The notes beneath the pieces were generated by a model. The model was not told where the DNA came from. It worked only from the letters and a program-made list of their open reading frames with translations, and ran no database searches. From Spirochaetaceae bacterium UBA6089 (GTDB taxonomy: Bacteria; Spirochaetota; Spirochaetia; Treponematales; Rectinemataceae), in the NCBI GenBank assembly GCA_002435985.1, contig DIXD01000102.1, positions 1 through 19,013 of the forward strand: a stretch of 19,013 nt of DNA. Direction: 5' to 3'. Positions within the stretch are counted from its first letter, which is position 1; every line of letters begins with the position of its first letter. A program made the translations under genes and the position numbers. Below, in pieces: positions 6,241 through 14,006 of this stretch.

Positions 6241-7706
6241 TTGCCTGAGTCTTGGGACTGGACCAGGGTCTTGGTATTGTTGAGTGTCCTTTCGAAATCC
6301 GGCGATTCTATGAGCTCGAGCGCCTTCTGCAGCTGGATATCATATTCGAGATCGTAGATCCTTGCCGGCTGGGTGCGTTCGGCTTCGTCGCGGATAAGTT
6401 TTTCGAGAATGAGCGTGGGGACCTCATATTTCTTGGCGAGCTCCGCGGCGAACTCTTTCCGCTGTTCGAGGCTCGGCTGAGGAGTCGTTTGCAGGTAGCG
6501 CGTGATATCGCCGGCGTCGTAAAGCCTTTGAACTTCCTGTAACTCTTTGTCGCTCAAGGTAGGTTCGGTGACGCTGATATCCGGCTCGATGCCGACTTGG
6601 TCGATATTTACCCCACTCGGGGTATAGTAGCGGGCCATCGTAAGCTTAAAGCCAACCTTATCGAGGGGGAATATCTGCTGTACAGAGCCTTTGCCATAGG
6701 TTTTTTCTCCGAGGAGGAGTGCGCGCCTCGTGTCTTTCATCGCGCCGGCGAATATCTCGGAGGCCGAGGCCGAGCCTTGATTGATCAGGACGATCATGCG
6801 GTCGCTTTCTGGGATGACAAGGTCAGACCTGGCTATGTATTCATAATTTTCGGTGATCGTACGCCCCTTGGTGGATACGATCACGCCGGAAGATAAAAAG
6901 AGGTCGCAGACATCGATGACCGAAGACAGAAGCCCGCCAGGATTGGATCGTACATCGAACACGAATTTGTCGACTCCGCTTTTTTTCATGTCCTGTAGAG
7001 CCGTCTTCATCTTCGGGGCAGTGTTGGGGTTCCACTCGATGATGCGGATGTAACCGACGTTCCCCTGTGCGGTGGAGATCACCGCGTGTTTGATGGTGGG
7101 AATCTCGATCTTGCTTCGCGTGAAGGTCACTTCGAACTCGTAATTTCCGCGCCTAAAGGTGAGCACCACGGTCGTTCCAGGTTCGCCTTTGATTTTTGCG
7201 GAAGCCTTATCGGTGCTCAAGGGAGCGGTGTCTTCGCCGTCGATTTTGATGATGAAGTCTCCTGGGCGGATGCCCTCCTTCCACGCGGGGGTGTCCTCGA
7301 TAGGGGAGACCACCTCGATATAGCGGGGCGTATCTTCGGTCGGGACCGTCGCCTGCTTGGAGATATAGAGGCCCACACCGCCGTAGGTGCCGGTGGTATC
7401 GGACATAAGGTCGGACATCATGTCCTCATCCAAAAACGTCGAGTATGGGTCGTCCAGCGAGTCCATCATGCCTTTAATGGCGCCCTGATAGAGTTTGGAG
7501 GGATCGGGCTCGTCGACGTAATTTTGCAAAATGAACTGGAAGATAGTCTGCAGCTGTTGGGAATACTGTTTTGCATCGGGATCTGTGGCCTGCTGTGCGT
7601 ATAGTTCCGGCACGGACACGGTGACGAATGAGAGACCAAGGATAAGGGCAAAGGCGAGTAGGGGGATCAGTCGCCTTCGCACTGCGTGACTATCGATATG
7701 GTTCAT
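6237..7706 (-). CDS. S41-family C-terminal processing protease
   Basis: 489 residues from the ATG at 7706, supported by AAGGAG 9 nt upstream and by an immediate signal peptide (RRRLIPLLAFALILGLSFVTV, ending near AQQA at 37-40). A helical region precedes DDPYSTFLDED (85-95), typical of CtpA-type proteases, then comes a PDZ domain (~105-200, with GIRPGDFIIKIDG) and the S41 catalytic core with NQGSASASEIFAG (catalytic Ser within 312-316) and GEKTYGKGSVQ (general-base Lys336 or Lys339). It should act in the periplasm on substrate C-termini. An earlier in-frame ATG at 7817 would run through the divergent promoter and is rejected. First gene of a minus-strand operon, coupled to rsmE by an ATGA overlap. 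Confidence 0.92.
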   Translation of the reverse strand: MNHIDSHAVRRRLIPLLAFALILGLSFVTVSVPELYAQQATDPDAKQYSQQLQTIFQFILQNYVDEPDPSKLYQGAIKGMMDSLDDPYSTFLDEDMMSDLMSDTTGTYGGVGLYISKQATVPTEDTPRYIEVVSPIEDTPAWKEGIRPGDFIIKIDGEDTAPLSTDKASAKIKGEPGTTVVLTFRRGNYEFEVTFTRSKIEIPTIKHAVISTAQGNVGYIRIIEWNPNTAPKMKTALQDMKKSGVDKFVFDVRSNPGGLLSSVIDVCDLFLSSGVIVSTKGRTITENYEYIARSDLVIPESDRMIVLINQGSASASEIFAGAMKDTRRALLLGEKTYGKGSVQQIFPLDKVGFKLTMARYYTPSGVNIDQVGIEPDISVTEPTLSDKELQEVQRLYDAGDITRYLQTTPQPSLEQRKEFAAELAKKYEVPTLILEKLIRDEAERTQPARIYDLEYDIQLQKALELIESPDFERTLNNTKTLVQSQDSGK

Positions 7707-7784
7707 CGAGATCGACTCCTTCGGAGATGCATACTGCGTATTGCAATAGTAAGATATCCAAAACGCGGTGTTTTTGCTACTGTC

Positions 7785-7813
7785 TTGACTCTGTGGAGTT
7801 GCACCACTAGACT
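7785..7813 (+). promoter_or_regulatory. Promoter of the membrane protein/lgt/nadE operon
   Basis: TTGACT (7785-7790) and TAGACT (7808-7813) are 17 bp apart. The ATG at 7824 is 10 nt after the -10 box, predicting a leader of 3-4 nt. The divergent protease gene must be transcribed from the same 117-bp gap, where I find only weak minus-strand -10 candidates (TACTAT near 7749). Confidence 0.55.
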
Positions 7814-7823
7814 CCAAATCGAT

Positions 7824-8318
7824 ATGCGCCGTTCTCTTTTTCTGTTGATGGCTGCGATTCTAGCATTTCTTCGCGTTTTTGTGCTCGGAATCGCAGCGGT
7901 CTTTGCCGGAATGACCGATTATGGCGGCATCTCGTCGGCCTTGCTCAGGATATTTCAGGTATATAGCCTTTTCTTTGTCTATATCGTAATTCTTCAATAC
8001 CTAAAACCTGCGGCGCGAGAGTTTCTAAGAATGCCGTCGCTTGTGGTGGCGAGTGCCTCTTGTGTCCTTAGTGCGTTTGCCCTATACGCTTTGGCGCAGA
8101 CGTCGAAAGCCTCTATCCCGACCGATGTTGTGAGGGTAGGGGGCTCTGTGTTCGTGCTTTTTTTGCTGGATTTTTTGGTGATGGGGTTTCTTGCTATGGA
8201 TGGGCGTAGGCCCAAACCACCTCGAGAAGAAAGATCGATTCCTGAGCAAAAAGGACGCAGAGAGCAGCCGCAGGTTCAGGACAACATTGAAAATGACACG
8301 ACGTACGAGGTTCACTGA
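7824..8318 (+). CDS. Unknown inner-membrane protein, four predicted TM helices
   Basis: 164 residues if started at the ATG at 7824 (MRRSLFLLMAAILAFL), which places a basic residue pair before the first helix. Hydrophobic segments lie at about 5-28, 38-60, 71-91 and 105-125, followed by a charged, proline-rich tail (127-164) likely in the cytoplasm. I do not recognise the family. It is the first gene before lgt and ends one base into the lgt start (TGATG), so the two are translationally coupled, suggesting a membrane or lipoprotein-related role. No Shine-Dalgarno precedes the start. An in-frame ATG at 7686 overlaps the divergent gene and promoter and is rejected. Confidence 0.75.
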   Translation: MRRSLFLLMAAILAFLRVFVLGIAAVFAGMTDYGGISSALLRIFQVYSLFFVYIVILQYLKPAAREFLRMPSLVVASASCVLSAFALYALAQTSKASIPTDVVRVGGSVFVLFLLDFLVMGFLAMDGRRPKPPREERSIPEQKGRREQPQVQDNIENDTTYEVH

Positions 8319-9388
8319 TGGTCGCGATGCTTGAATTTCCCAAATGGCTTTCCCCCGAAATTATTCCTGGTCTACCCTTTCGGTGGTATGGCCTCATGTA
8401 CTTGCTGGCGTTTGCGGTGACGTGGCTTTTATTCAGAAGAGAGTCAAAGCGGCTCAGCGCACCGTGGACAGAAGACGAAGCGGCGAATTTTTTCATGTGG
8501 TCCATCGTGGGGATCCTGCTCGGCGGCAGGCTCGCGGGGACGCTGATCTACGAGCCGACGAACTATTACTGGATAAAACCTTGGTTCATTTTCTGGCCCT
8601 TCGATGAGTCGGGAGCCTTTGTCGGCTTTCAGGGAATGTCCTATCATGGCGGATTTGTAGGGCTCATCATCACGAGCCTGATCTGGTGCAGGGTCCACAA
8701 GTGGAATTGGCTCGACTGGGCAGACCTCATCGCGGTCTCTGCGCCTTTGGGCTACACGTTTGGCAGAATAGGCAATTTTATAAATGGCGAGCTCTGGGGC
8801 AAGGTGAGCACGGCACCATGGGCCATGATCTTTCCGAATGCGGAGCGTTTCTCTGCACGAGAGCCCTGGGTGCAAGACGTCGCACGCGAGGTGGGCATCC
8901 GCCTGGTATCCATGAACGATATGGTCAATTTGCCGCGCCATCCTTCGCAGCTCTATGAGGCCATTCTGGAGGGCCTGGTACTATGGCTCATCCTTTGGTT
9001 TATTGTGCGCAAACACCGTACTTACCGCGGTAAGGGTGTCGGGGTCTATTCGCTGGGCTATGGGGTTGCGCGCTTCATCGTCGAATATTTCCGTGAGCCC
9101 GATTCTGGCCTGGGCTATGTTTTGCCGCTCGGTGATCCGAATGCACCTACTGCGCGCTTTGTATCGCTCTTTAATTTTTCGATGGGACAGATTCTGAGTT
9201 TTTTGATGATAGTGGCATCTATCGTCTTTATGCTGTATGCGCGCAAGCACTTTAAGATCATGCCGGGAGACCCCATATTTGTCGACGCATCGAGGGCGGT
9301 GGCTACCTCCGGCGGGCACGATGCTTCCCGGAGCGCTCAGAAGTTCGATGCGACCAAAGCCCGCAAACAGCGAAAGAAGATAAAGTAA
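8318..9388 (+). CDS. lgt: Prolipoprotein diacylglyceryl transferase
   Basis: 356 residues, longer than the ~290 of E. coli Lgt because of an internal region near 175-205 and a basic C-terminal tail (~310-356). Signatures: SYHGGFVG (108-115), GRIGNFINGELWG (149-161) with the conserved Arg and Asn, and RHPSQLYEA (207-215). Seven or so hydrophobic segments agree with an inner-membrane enzyme. It transfers diacylglyceryl from phosphatidylglycerol to the lipobox cysteine of prolipoproteins, the first step of lipoprotein maturation. GAGG lies 7 nt before the ATG; the start overlaps the upstream stop by one base. It shares its phosphatidylglycerol substrate pathway with pgsA at the other end of the window. 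Confidence 0.96.
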   Translation: MVAMLEFPKWLSPEIIPGLPFRWYGLMYLLAFAVTWLLFRRESKRLSAPWTEDEAANFFMWSIVGILLGGRLAGTLIYEPTNYYWIKPWFIFWPFDESGAFVGFQGMSYHGGFVGLIITSLIWCRVHKWNWLDWADLIAVSAPLGYTFGRIGNFINGELWGKVSTAPWAMIFPNAERFSAREPWVQDVAREVGIRLVSMNDMVNLPRHPSQLYEAILEGLVLWLILWFIVRKHRTYRGKGVGVYSLGYGVARFIVEYFREPDSGLGYVLPLGDPNAPTARFVSLFNFSMGQILSFLMIVASIVFMLYARKHFKIMPGDPIFVDASRAVATSGGHDASRSAQKFDATKARKQRKKIK

Positions 9389-9400
9389 CGGAGGTGCACC

Positions 9401-11122
9401 ATGAGGGTATCTCTCGTTCAGCTTAATTCGATCATAGGCGATTTTAAGGGCAATGCCGACCGCATGCTCGCCATTGTCGACCGAATCCTCACCACGTTTT
9501 CGGCATCCGAAAAGCCGGACCTAATCGTGTTCCCCGAGCAAAGCCTGTGCGGCTATCCACCCATGGACCTCCTCGACCAAGAATCTTTTTTGTTTGGCTC
9601 CATTGCGGCACTACGCCGTCTTCAGAAGCTTTTGCCGGAAGGCATCGCCGTCGGCGTCGGCTATGTCGACAAAAACCGCGAGAGGGCGGGCAAATCGCTC
9701 GTCAACACCTACTCGGTCCTCTTTAATGGGAAAGTGATCTTTACGCAGGCAAAGACCCTCCTCCCTACCTATGATGTGTTCGACGAGGCGCGGTATTTCG
9801 AGCCCGCCCACGCCAGGCATGTGTTCGTGCACGACTGCGGCCGAGTCGGCTTCGCGATCTGCGAGGATTTCTGGTGGGAGGCACCTGATGCTTCACAGAA
9901 ATACAGGATCGACCCTGTGAAGGAGCTGATGGATGAAGGGGCCGATGTTTTGATCGTTCCCTCGGCGTCCCCCTTCATTGCAGGGAAATTGACCACGAGG
10001 CTCAAGCTCGCCGAAAAGGCGGTGCGTTCAGGATCGATCCCCGTGCTGTACTGCAATGCGGTCGGGGCGAACGATTCGCTTGTCTTCGATGGGCGCTCTT
10101 TTGTAATGGCGGAGGACACTTCCATCCGGGGCGTCTGCGGCTGGGGCGAAGAGGTTCTGACCTATGACACCAAGACTCGCCAGGCCAGCCGGCTCGTGCT
10201 CGACCTTCCCTCGGCCTTACCCGAAATCCTGGACGGAGACGCAGATGTCCATGTCGAGCGGTATGAGGAAATTCGGCATGCGATACTGGTGGGCATTCAG
10301 GATTACCTCAGAAAATCCGGTTTCTCGCGAGTATGTCTCGGCCTCTCGGGGGGTATCGACTCCGCGCTCGTGGCTGTGCTCGCTGCGCAGGCGCTTGGCC
10401 CACAGAATGTAACCTGCATTGCCATGCCGAGCCGTTTTTCGAGTGTGAGCTCGCTCGATGATGCAGTAGAGCTTTGTCGCCGAAATAGGTTACGTCTCGA
10501 GCGTATCCCCATCGAAGTGCCGTTTACCGCCTTTCTCGATACGCTCGCCGTGCCCTTTGCAGGGCGTCCCTACGACACGACCGAAGAGAACTTGCAGGCG
10601 CGTATTCGGGGTACGATCCTAATGGCGTGGTCGAACAAGTTCAATGCGCTCTTGCTCACGACGGGCAACAAGAGCGAAGTGGCCACGGGCTACTGTACCC
10701 TTTACGGCGATATGAACGGTTCGCTCGCGCCCATCGCAGACCTCTATAAGACCGAGGTCTATGGCCTTGCCGAGCATCTCAACAGGGCCGCTGCGACGCA
10801 GGGTATAGAGGAACCCATTCCCGAGGCGATTATGAAGAAGGCGCCGAGCGCCGAGCTCCGCCACAACCAGAAAGATCAGGATACCCTGCCCGACTACGCA
10901 GTGCTCGATGGAATTTTGCGATTATATATAGAAGAGAATTGTACAATGGACGAAATTGTGGACGTCGGTTACGACCGCGCTACGGTACGCCGTACCCTCG
11001 AGATGACCGCCAAAGCCGAATACAAGCGCAGGCAGGGAGCACCTGCCATCAAAGTCTCGAAGCGTGCCTTCGGTGTAGGGCGCCGTCTTCCGCTTGCGCG
11101 CGCGATTCACGAGATCAACTGA
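9401..11122 (+). CDS. nadE: Glutamine-dependent NAD+ synthetase
   Basis: 573 residues with two domains. The N-terminal nitrilase-like glutaminase (~1-270) shows the Glu46/Lys118/Cys154 triad in FPEQSLCGYP, AKTLLPTYDVFDE and ICEDFWW. The C-terminal synthetase (~285-573) has the PP-loop SGGIDSALVA (316-325) and TTGNKSEVATGYCTLYGD. It amidates nicotinic acid adenine dinucleotide to NAD+ using glutamine-derived ammonia, in the cytoplasm. GGAGG lies about 6 nt before the ATG and 12 nt separate it from lgt, so it is the third gene of that operon. Its last 8 nt overlap the convergent phosphodiesterase gene. Confidence 0.96.
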   Translation: MRVSLVQLNSIIGDFKGNADRMLAIVDRILTTFSASEKPDLIVFPEQSLCGYPPMDLLDQESFLFGSIAALRRLQKLLPEGIAVGVGYVDKNRERAGKSLVNTYSVLFNGKVIFTQAKTLLPTYDVFDEARYFEPAHARHVFVHDCGRVGFAICEDFWWEAPDASQKYRIDPVKELMDEGADVLIVPSASPFIAGKLTTRLKLAEKAVRSGSIPVLYCNAVGANDSLVFDGRSFVMAEDTSIRGVCGWGEEVLTYDTKTRQASRLVLDLPSALPEILDGDADVHVERYEEIRHAILVGIQDYLRKSGFSRVCLGLSGGIDSALVAVLAAQALGPQNVTCIAMPSRFSSVSSLDDAVELCRRNRLRLERIPIEVPFTAFLDTLAVPFAGRPYDTTEENLQARIRGTILMAWSNKFNALLLTTGNKSEVATGYCTLYGDMNGSLAPIADLYKTEVYGLAEHLNRAAATQGIEEPIPEAIMKKAPSAELRHNQKDQDTLPDYAVLDGILRLYIEENCTMDEIVDVGYDRATVRRTLEMTAKAEYKRRQGAPAIKVSKRAFGVGRRLPLARAIHEIN

Positions 11123-11879
11123 CAGCAGCGCCCTGCAGCAGTACATCGGCTTGGTCCGAAATGATGCCGCAGGCGCCGCGGGCGACGAGGTCTTTGGCAG
11201 TTGCCGGGTCGTTGACTGTCCATGGTATGACAGGCTTGCTGGATAGGCGAAGGTATACTGGTAGCCTCGACACAAGATCCGCCTCGGGCTTCAGAAAATC
11301 CGCGTTGGCGATCAGGGCTCCTTCGCCGTGGCGCAAAAACCAATACAGCTCATGGGAATGGCTCCAAATAATCCCGATGGGAATTTTTGGTTCGGCTTTG
11401 CGGAAATGTCGCAGTACAAATGGATTGAATGAAGAGACGACACAGCTCTTTTCCAGACCGTGAGCCCCGATTGTGGCCGCGACGTTTGAAGCGAGGCCAG
11501 TGTCCGAGGCGCTGCGGCTTTTTAATTCGATATCGTAATACACCCGATCGCCGAACGCTTCGAAGAGCTCGTCCAACAGCGGTATCTGTGCCCCAAAGGG
11601 CAGCGATCGCAGCGCGGCGAGCGTTGAATCCTCTACGGAGAGGTCGCGGGCGGGCTCGTCCGGGCATACGCGCCGTTCGATGCGGCCGGTGGTATCGTCG
11701 TGGAACACGATGAGGTTTCCGTCGCTGGCAAGGTGGACGTCGAGCTCGATGCCGGGTACGCCCTCGTCGATGGCTGCCTGAAAAGCATTGATGGTGTTTT
11801 CGAGGAACCTGCGGTGTAACCCACGATGTGCGAAGAGAAGCGGACGGGGAACCTCAGGGAGCAGCGCCGACTTATGCAT
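11115..11879 (-). CDS. Glycerophosphodiester phosphodiesterase (GDPD family)
   Basis: 254 residues from the ATG at 11879, which has GGAAGGAG 5 nt upstream. The TIM-barrel motifs are all present: AHRG (17-20), ENTINAF (27-33), GIELDV (43-48), HDDTTGR (60-66), DIELK (116-120) and PWTVND. These supply the His pair and acidic metal ligands that hydrolyse glycerophosphodiesters to glycerol-3-phosphate and alcohol. No signal peptide is seen, so a cytoplasmic UgpQ-like role is more likely than a periplasmic GlpQ-like one. A longer ORF from 11951 exists but lacks a ribosome binding site. It lies 96 bp downstream of the mini-PspA gene, with a large imperfect inverted repeat between. Confidence 0.9.
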   Translation of the reverse strand: MHKSALLPEVPRPLLFAHRGLHRRFLENTINAFQAAIDEGVPGIELDVHLASDGNLIVFHDDTTGRIERRVCPDEPARDLSVEDSTLAALRSLPFGAQIPLLDELFEAFGDRVYYDIELKSRSASDTGLASNVAATIGAHGLEKSCVVSSFNPFVLRHFRKAEPKIPIGIIWSHSHELYWFLRHGEGALIANADFLKPEADLVSRLPVYLRLSSKPVIPWTVNDPATAKDLVARGACGIISDQADVLLQGAAVS

Positions 11880-11903
11880 GTGGTCTCCTTCCGATGAGGC
11901 TGT

Positions 11904-11943
11904 GGTGAGCGTAGGTGTGAGTGACGCACCTGCGATGCTCACC
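11904..11943. repeat. Imperfect 40-bp inverted repeat between mini-pspA and the phosphodiesterase gene
   Basis: GGTGAGCGT (11904-11912) plus AGGTG (11913-11917) pairs with CACCT (11927-11931) and ATGCTCACC (11935-11943), with a 3-nt bulge GCG and one G/T wobble. There is no T-run after it on either strand. AGCGTAGG within the left arm can instead pair with CCTACGCT at 11967-11974. Confidence 0.6.
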
Positions 11944-11975
11944 GATCGCACGCGGTCATGGCTGCGCCTACGCTG

Positions 11976-12476
11976 TCAAAGCAGACCCATTTTTTTCTTC
12001 AGCTCGGCGAGTGCATCGTCGAGAGAATCGGTAGGTGGCTTTTGAGGGGTCTCCGGGGGCGAGCCCGCGGGCTCTGTGGCCTCCGAGCCGGATGCTGCGG
12101 TTTTTTCTTCCCCAAGGTTGCCGACAATCATCGAAAGTTCGGCGAGGAGGATGTCGGGGTCGACGCTACGCTGCTTCGCCTTGATGATGGGGAGGGCCTC
12201 TCGCAGTTGTCCGATGTCGCGGCGAAGGTCCGCAAGCTCGAGCGAAAGTTCCTGCGCCTTAGATTCTAGTTCGGATGCTTTCTGCGAGGCCGATTCCGAG
12301 AGCTCCGGCATGGCGCGGGACTTTGCCAGCATGGCCTTGGATTTCCATTCCTCTGCCTGAGACTTCAACGAGGCGATCTCTTTCTCATATTTTTTCGCGT
12401 CGGTCGCATAGGCGAGTAGTAGTTTCGAAGCACCCTCGTAATCGAGTTTGGAGAGCTCTTGGGGGGTCATGACCAT
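11976..12476 (-). CDS. Short PspA-like coiled-coil protein lacking the membrane-inserting helix
   Basis: 166 residues, strongly helical up to about 118, then a Pro/Ser/Glu linker (~122-150) and a final helix LDDALAELKKKMGLL. It aligns without gaps to the window's own PspA: EEWKSKAMLA (42-51) matches PspA DEWEKKAMLA (69-78), and 49 residues later LREAL (91-95) matches LKEAL (118-122). Both proteins end in a LKKKM-containing helix. The N-terminal amphipathic membrane helix and the first part of the PspA hairpin are absent. Function unknown; a regulator or capping partner of PspA polymers is one inference. The ATG at 12470 may be the true start, because the GAGG site is better spaced for it. It is followed in the same direction by the phosphodiesterase gene. 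Confidence 0.8.
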   Translation of the reverse strand: MVMTPQELSKLDYEGASKLLLAYATDAKKYEKEIASLKSQAEEWKSKAMLAKSRAMPELSESASQKASELESKAQELSLELADLRRDIGQLREALPIIKAKQRSVDPDILLAELSMIVGNLGEEKTAASGSEATEPAGSPPETPQKPPTDSLDDALAELKKKMGLL

Positions 12477-12496
12477 ATACCTCGATGATTATTATA

Positions 12497-12502
12497 CCCG
12501 AA
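12497..12502 (-). promoter_or_regulatory. Consensus -10 box upstream of the short PspA-like gene
   Basis: A perfect TATAAT on the minus strand within the 12489-12502 region lies about 15-20 nt before the ATG, leaving room for a short leader containing GAGG. No good -35 box is found at 16-18 bp, so activity may depend on another factor. The exact edges are approximate to a few bases. Confidence 0.4.
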
Positions 12503-12581
12503 GCCGTTTGAATGCACCAGTCTTTCGGCCCACTGTTTCAAGCCCCTCCAATTTACAGAAAGAACCTTACACTACCACTCC

Positions 12582-12611
12582 TTGTCTTTCATGCCGCTGT
12601 GGCGCTATCGT
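12582..12611 (+). promoter_or_regulatory. Possible promoter of mnmE
   Basis: TTGTCT (12582-12587) and TATCGT (12606-12611) are 18 bp apart, each matching consensus at four of six positions. The -10 ends 7 nt before the ATG at 12619, which would make the transcript leaderless. Weak on its own. Confidence 0.35.
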
Positions 12612-12618
12612 ACCTGCT

Positions 12619-13998
12619 ATGTCCCGAACATATTTTGACCGCTCAGTACCGATCGCTGCGCTCGCGACGCCGGAAGGGCGCTCGGCGCTTGCGGTGATTC
12701 GAACTTCTGGAGAGAAGGCCATCGGGCTTGTGGCGCGCTGTTTTTCTCGGCCACAGGCGCTTCTCGACGCCGAGGGCTACCGTGCGGTCTATGGCTGGAT
12801 CGTCGATCCACATTCGCAGGAGCGCCTCGATGAGGTGGTTGCGCTGGTGTTTCGTGCGCCGCACTCGTTTACCGGTGAAAATGCGGTAGAAATCATGTGC
12901 CACGGCTCGCCTGCGGTTGTACGGCGGATACTCGAACTACTCTATGCTCAAGGTTTTTCTCCCGCGCTTAAGGGGGAATTCTCATTTCGGGCCTTCGCCG
13001 GAGGGAAGACCGACCTCGTGCGGGCCGAAGCCATCAACGAGCTCACGAAGGCCTCTTGTGAAGCCGCTCGCCAGGATGCGCTTTGGAGGCTTACAGGCGC
13101 CCTGTCACGAAAGCTGGAGGGGATACGCCACCTCATGGTGGATCTCCTCGCCGACATCGATGCGAGGCTCGATTATCCCGAGGATGAGGCGCCTGAGGAG
13201 GTAGGGCGCTGGGCGCAGTACATGCAGCGCGCTCAAGAAGAACTTTCCGATCTTTTGCGAACCTATCCCGGTGGCAGGCTGCGTCAGGAAGGAATCCTGG
13301 TGGTCATCGCCGGAAGGCCGAACGCGGGAAAGTCCAGTCTATTCAATCTGTTGGTCAGGGAGGAGCGCGCCATCGTAAGTCCCGAGCCCGGCACGACACG
13401 CGACTGGCTGGAATCGTGGATATCGATCGGCGACTTTGCGGTGCGGCTTGTCGACACCGCAGGCCTCAGGAATAGCGGCAACGCCGTGGAGGCCGAGGGA
13501 GTACGCCGCTCCCAAGCGCTTTTGGACCGTGCGGATATGATACTCTACCTCGTCGACGGGACTGTCGGGCTCAACGACGAAGACAGAACCTTTATCGAAA
13601 GGTTTCCCGAAGCGCTGCTCCTTTGGAACAAGTCCGACCTTCCACAGTGCAAGATTCTTCCTCAAGGTTGGACTGCGGTGAGCGCAAAGGACGTTCGCTC
13701 GTTCGGCGGTTTCGAGTCGATGCTCAAAGATACGTTGTCCGCGTACGTTCAGAAGAATCAAACCCTTGGTCAGTACGAGGCACAGGTGCGCATCGCCGGC
13801 GAGCGGCAGGAGCGGCTTTTGAGGCAGGCCTACGAAGCGCTTTCGCAGGCCATAGCGGCGCAGGATGCAGGGGCCGGCCTCGATCTTGTGGCGTTGCATG
13901 TTCGGGAATCGGCCGAGAGTATCGGGGAAATTACGGGCGACATCGCACCGGACGAGGTGCTCGAGCGCATCTTCAGCACGTTCTGTCTAGGGAAATGA
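12619..13998 (+). CDS. mnmE: tRNA uridine-5-carboxymethylaminomethyl(34) synthesis GTPase MnmE
   Basis: 459 residues. The start at 12619 gives MSRTYFDRSVPIAALATPEGRSALAVIR, matching the usual 'dTIaAiaTp.G.g.iaviR' N-terminus. The folate-binding N-terminal domain is followed by a helical domain and an inserted Ras-like G domain: G1 GRPNAGKS (232-239), G2 GTTRD (258-262), G3 DTAG (279-282), G4 NKSD (337-340). The C-terminal FCLGK (455-459) carries the conserved cysteine. With MnmG it modifies wobble uridine 34 of tRNAs. Earlier in-frame ATGs give an unrelated N-terminal extension and are rejected. No Shine-Dalgarno is visible. The stop overlaps an ATG of the mnmG reading frame (ATGA). Confidence 0.95.
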   Translation: MSRTYFDRSVPIAALATPEGRSALAVIRTSGEKAIGLVARCFSRPQALLDAEGYRAVYGWIVDPHSQERLDEVVALVFRAPHSFTGENAVEIMCHGSPAVVRRILELLYAQGFSPALKGEFSFRAFAGGKTDLVRAEAINELTKASCEAARQDALWRLTGALSRKLEGIRHLMVDLLADIDARLDYPEDEAPEEVGRWAQYMQRAQEELSDLLRTYPGGRLRQEGILVVIAGRPNAGKSSLFNLLVREERAIVSPEPGTTRDWLESWISIGDFAVRLVDTAGLRNSGNAVEAEGVRRSQALLDRADMILYLVDGTVGLNDEDRTFIERFPEALLLWNKSDLPQCKILPQGWTAVSAKDVRSFGGFESMLKDTLSAYVQKNQTLGQYEAQVRIAGERQERLLRQAYEALSQAIAAQDAGAGLDLVALHVRESAESIGEITGDIAPDEVLERIFSTFCLGK

Positions 13999-14006
13999 GG
14001 TCGAGT

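Noticed and set aside
7086..7604. 172-codon plus-strand frame inside the S41 protease gene
   Set aside because: Fully antisense to conserved PDZ and protease sequence; no ribosome binding site or recognisable motif.
7707..7817. N-terminal extension of the protease
   Set aside because: It would place 37 polar residues before the signal peptide and lacks the AAGGAG site found at the internal ATG.
11115..11122. 8-nt convergent overlap of nadE and the phosphodiesterase gene
   Set aside because: Short 3' overlaps are common in compact bacterial genomes; no sign of special regulation.
12448..12618. N-terminal extension of mnmE
   Set aside because: The extra residues do not match the family and would overlap the divergent mini-pspA gene and its -10 box.
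13623..14006. N-terminal extension of the mnmG reading frame into mnmE
   Set aside because: It would overlap the mnmE G domain and C-terminus in another frame; the proper family N-terminus and Shine-Dalgarno are at 14007.
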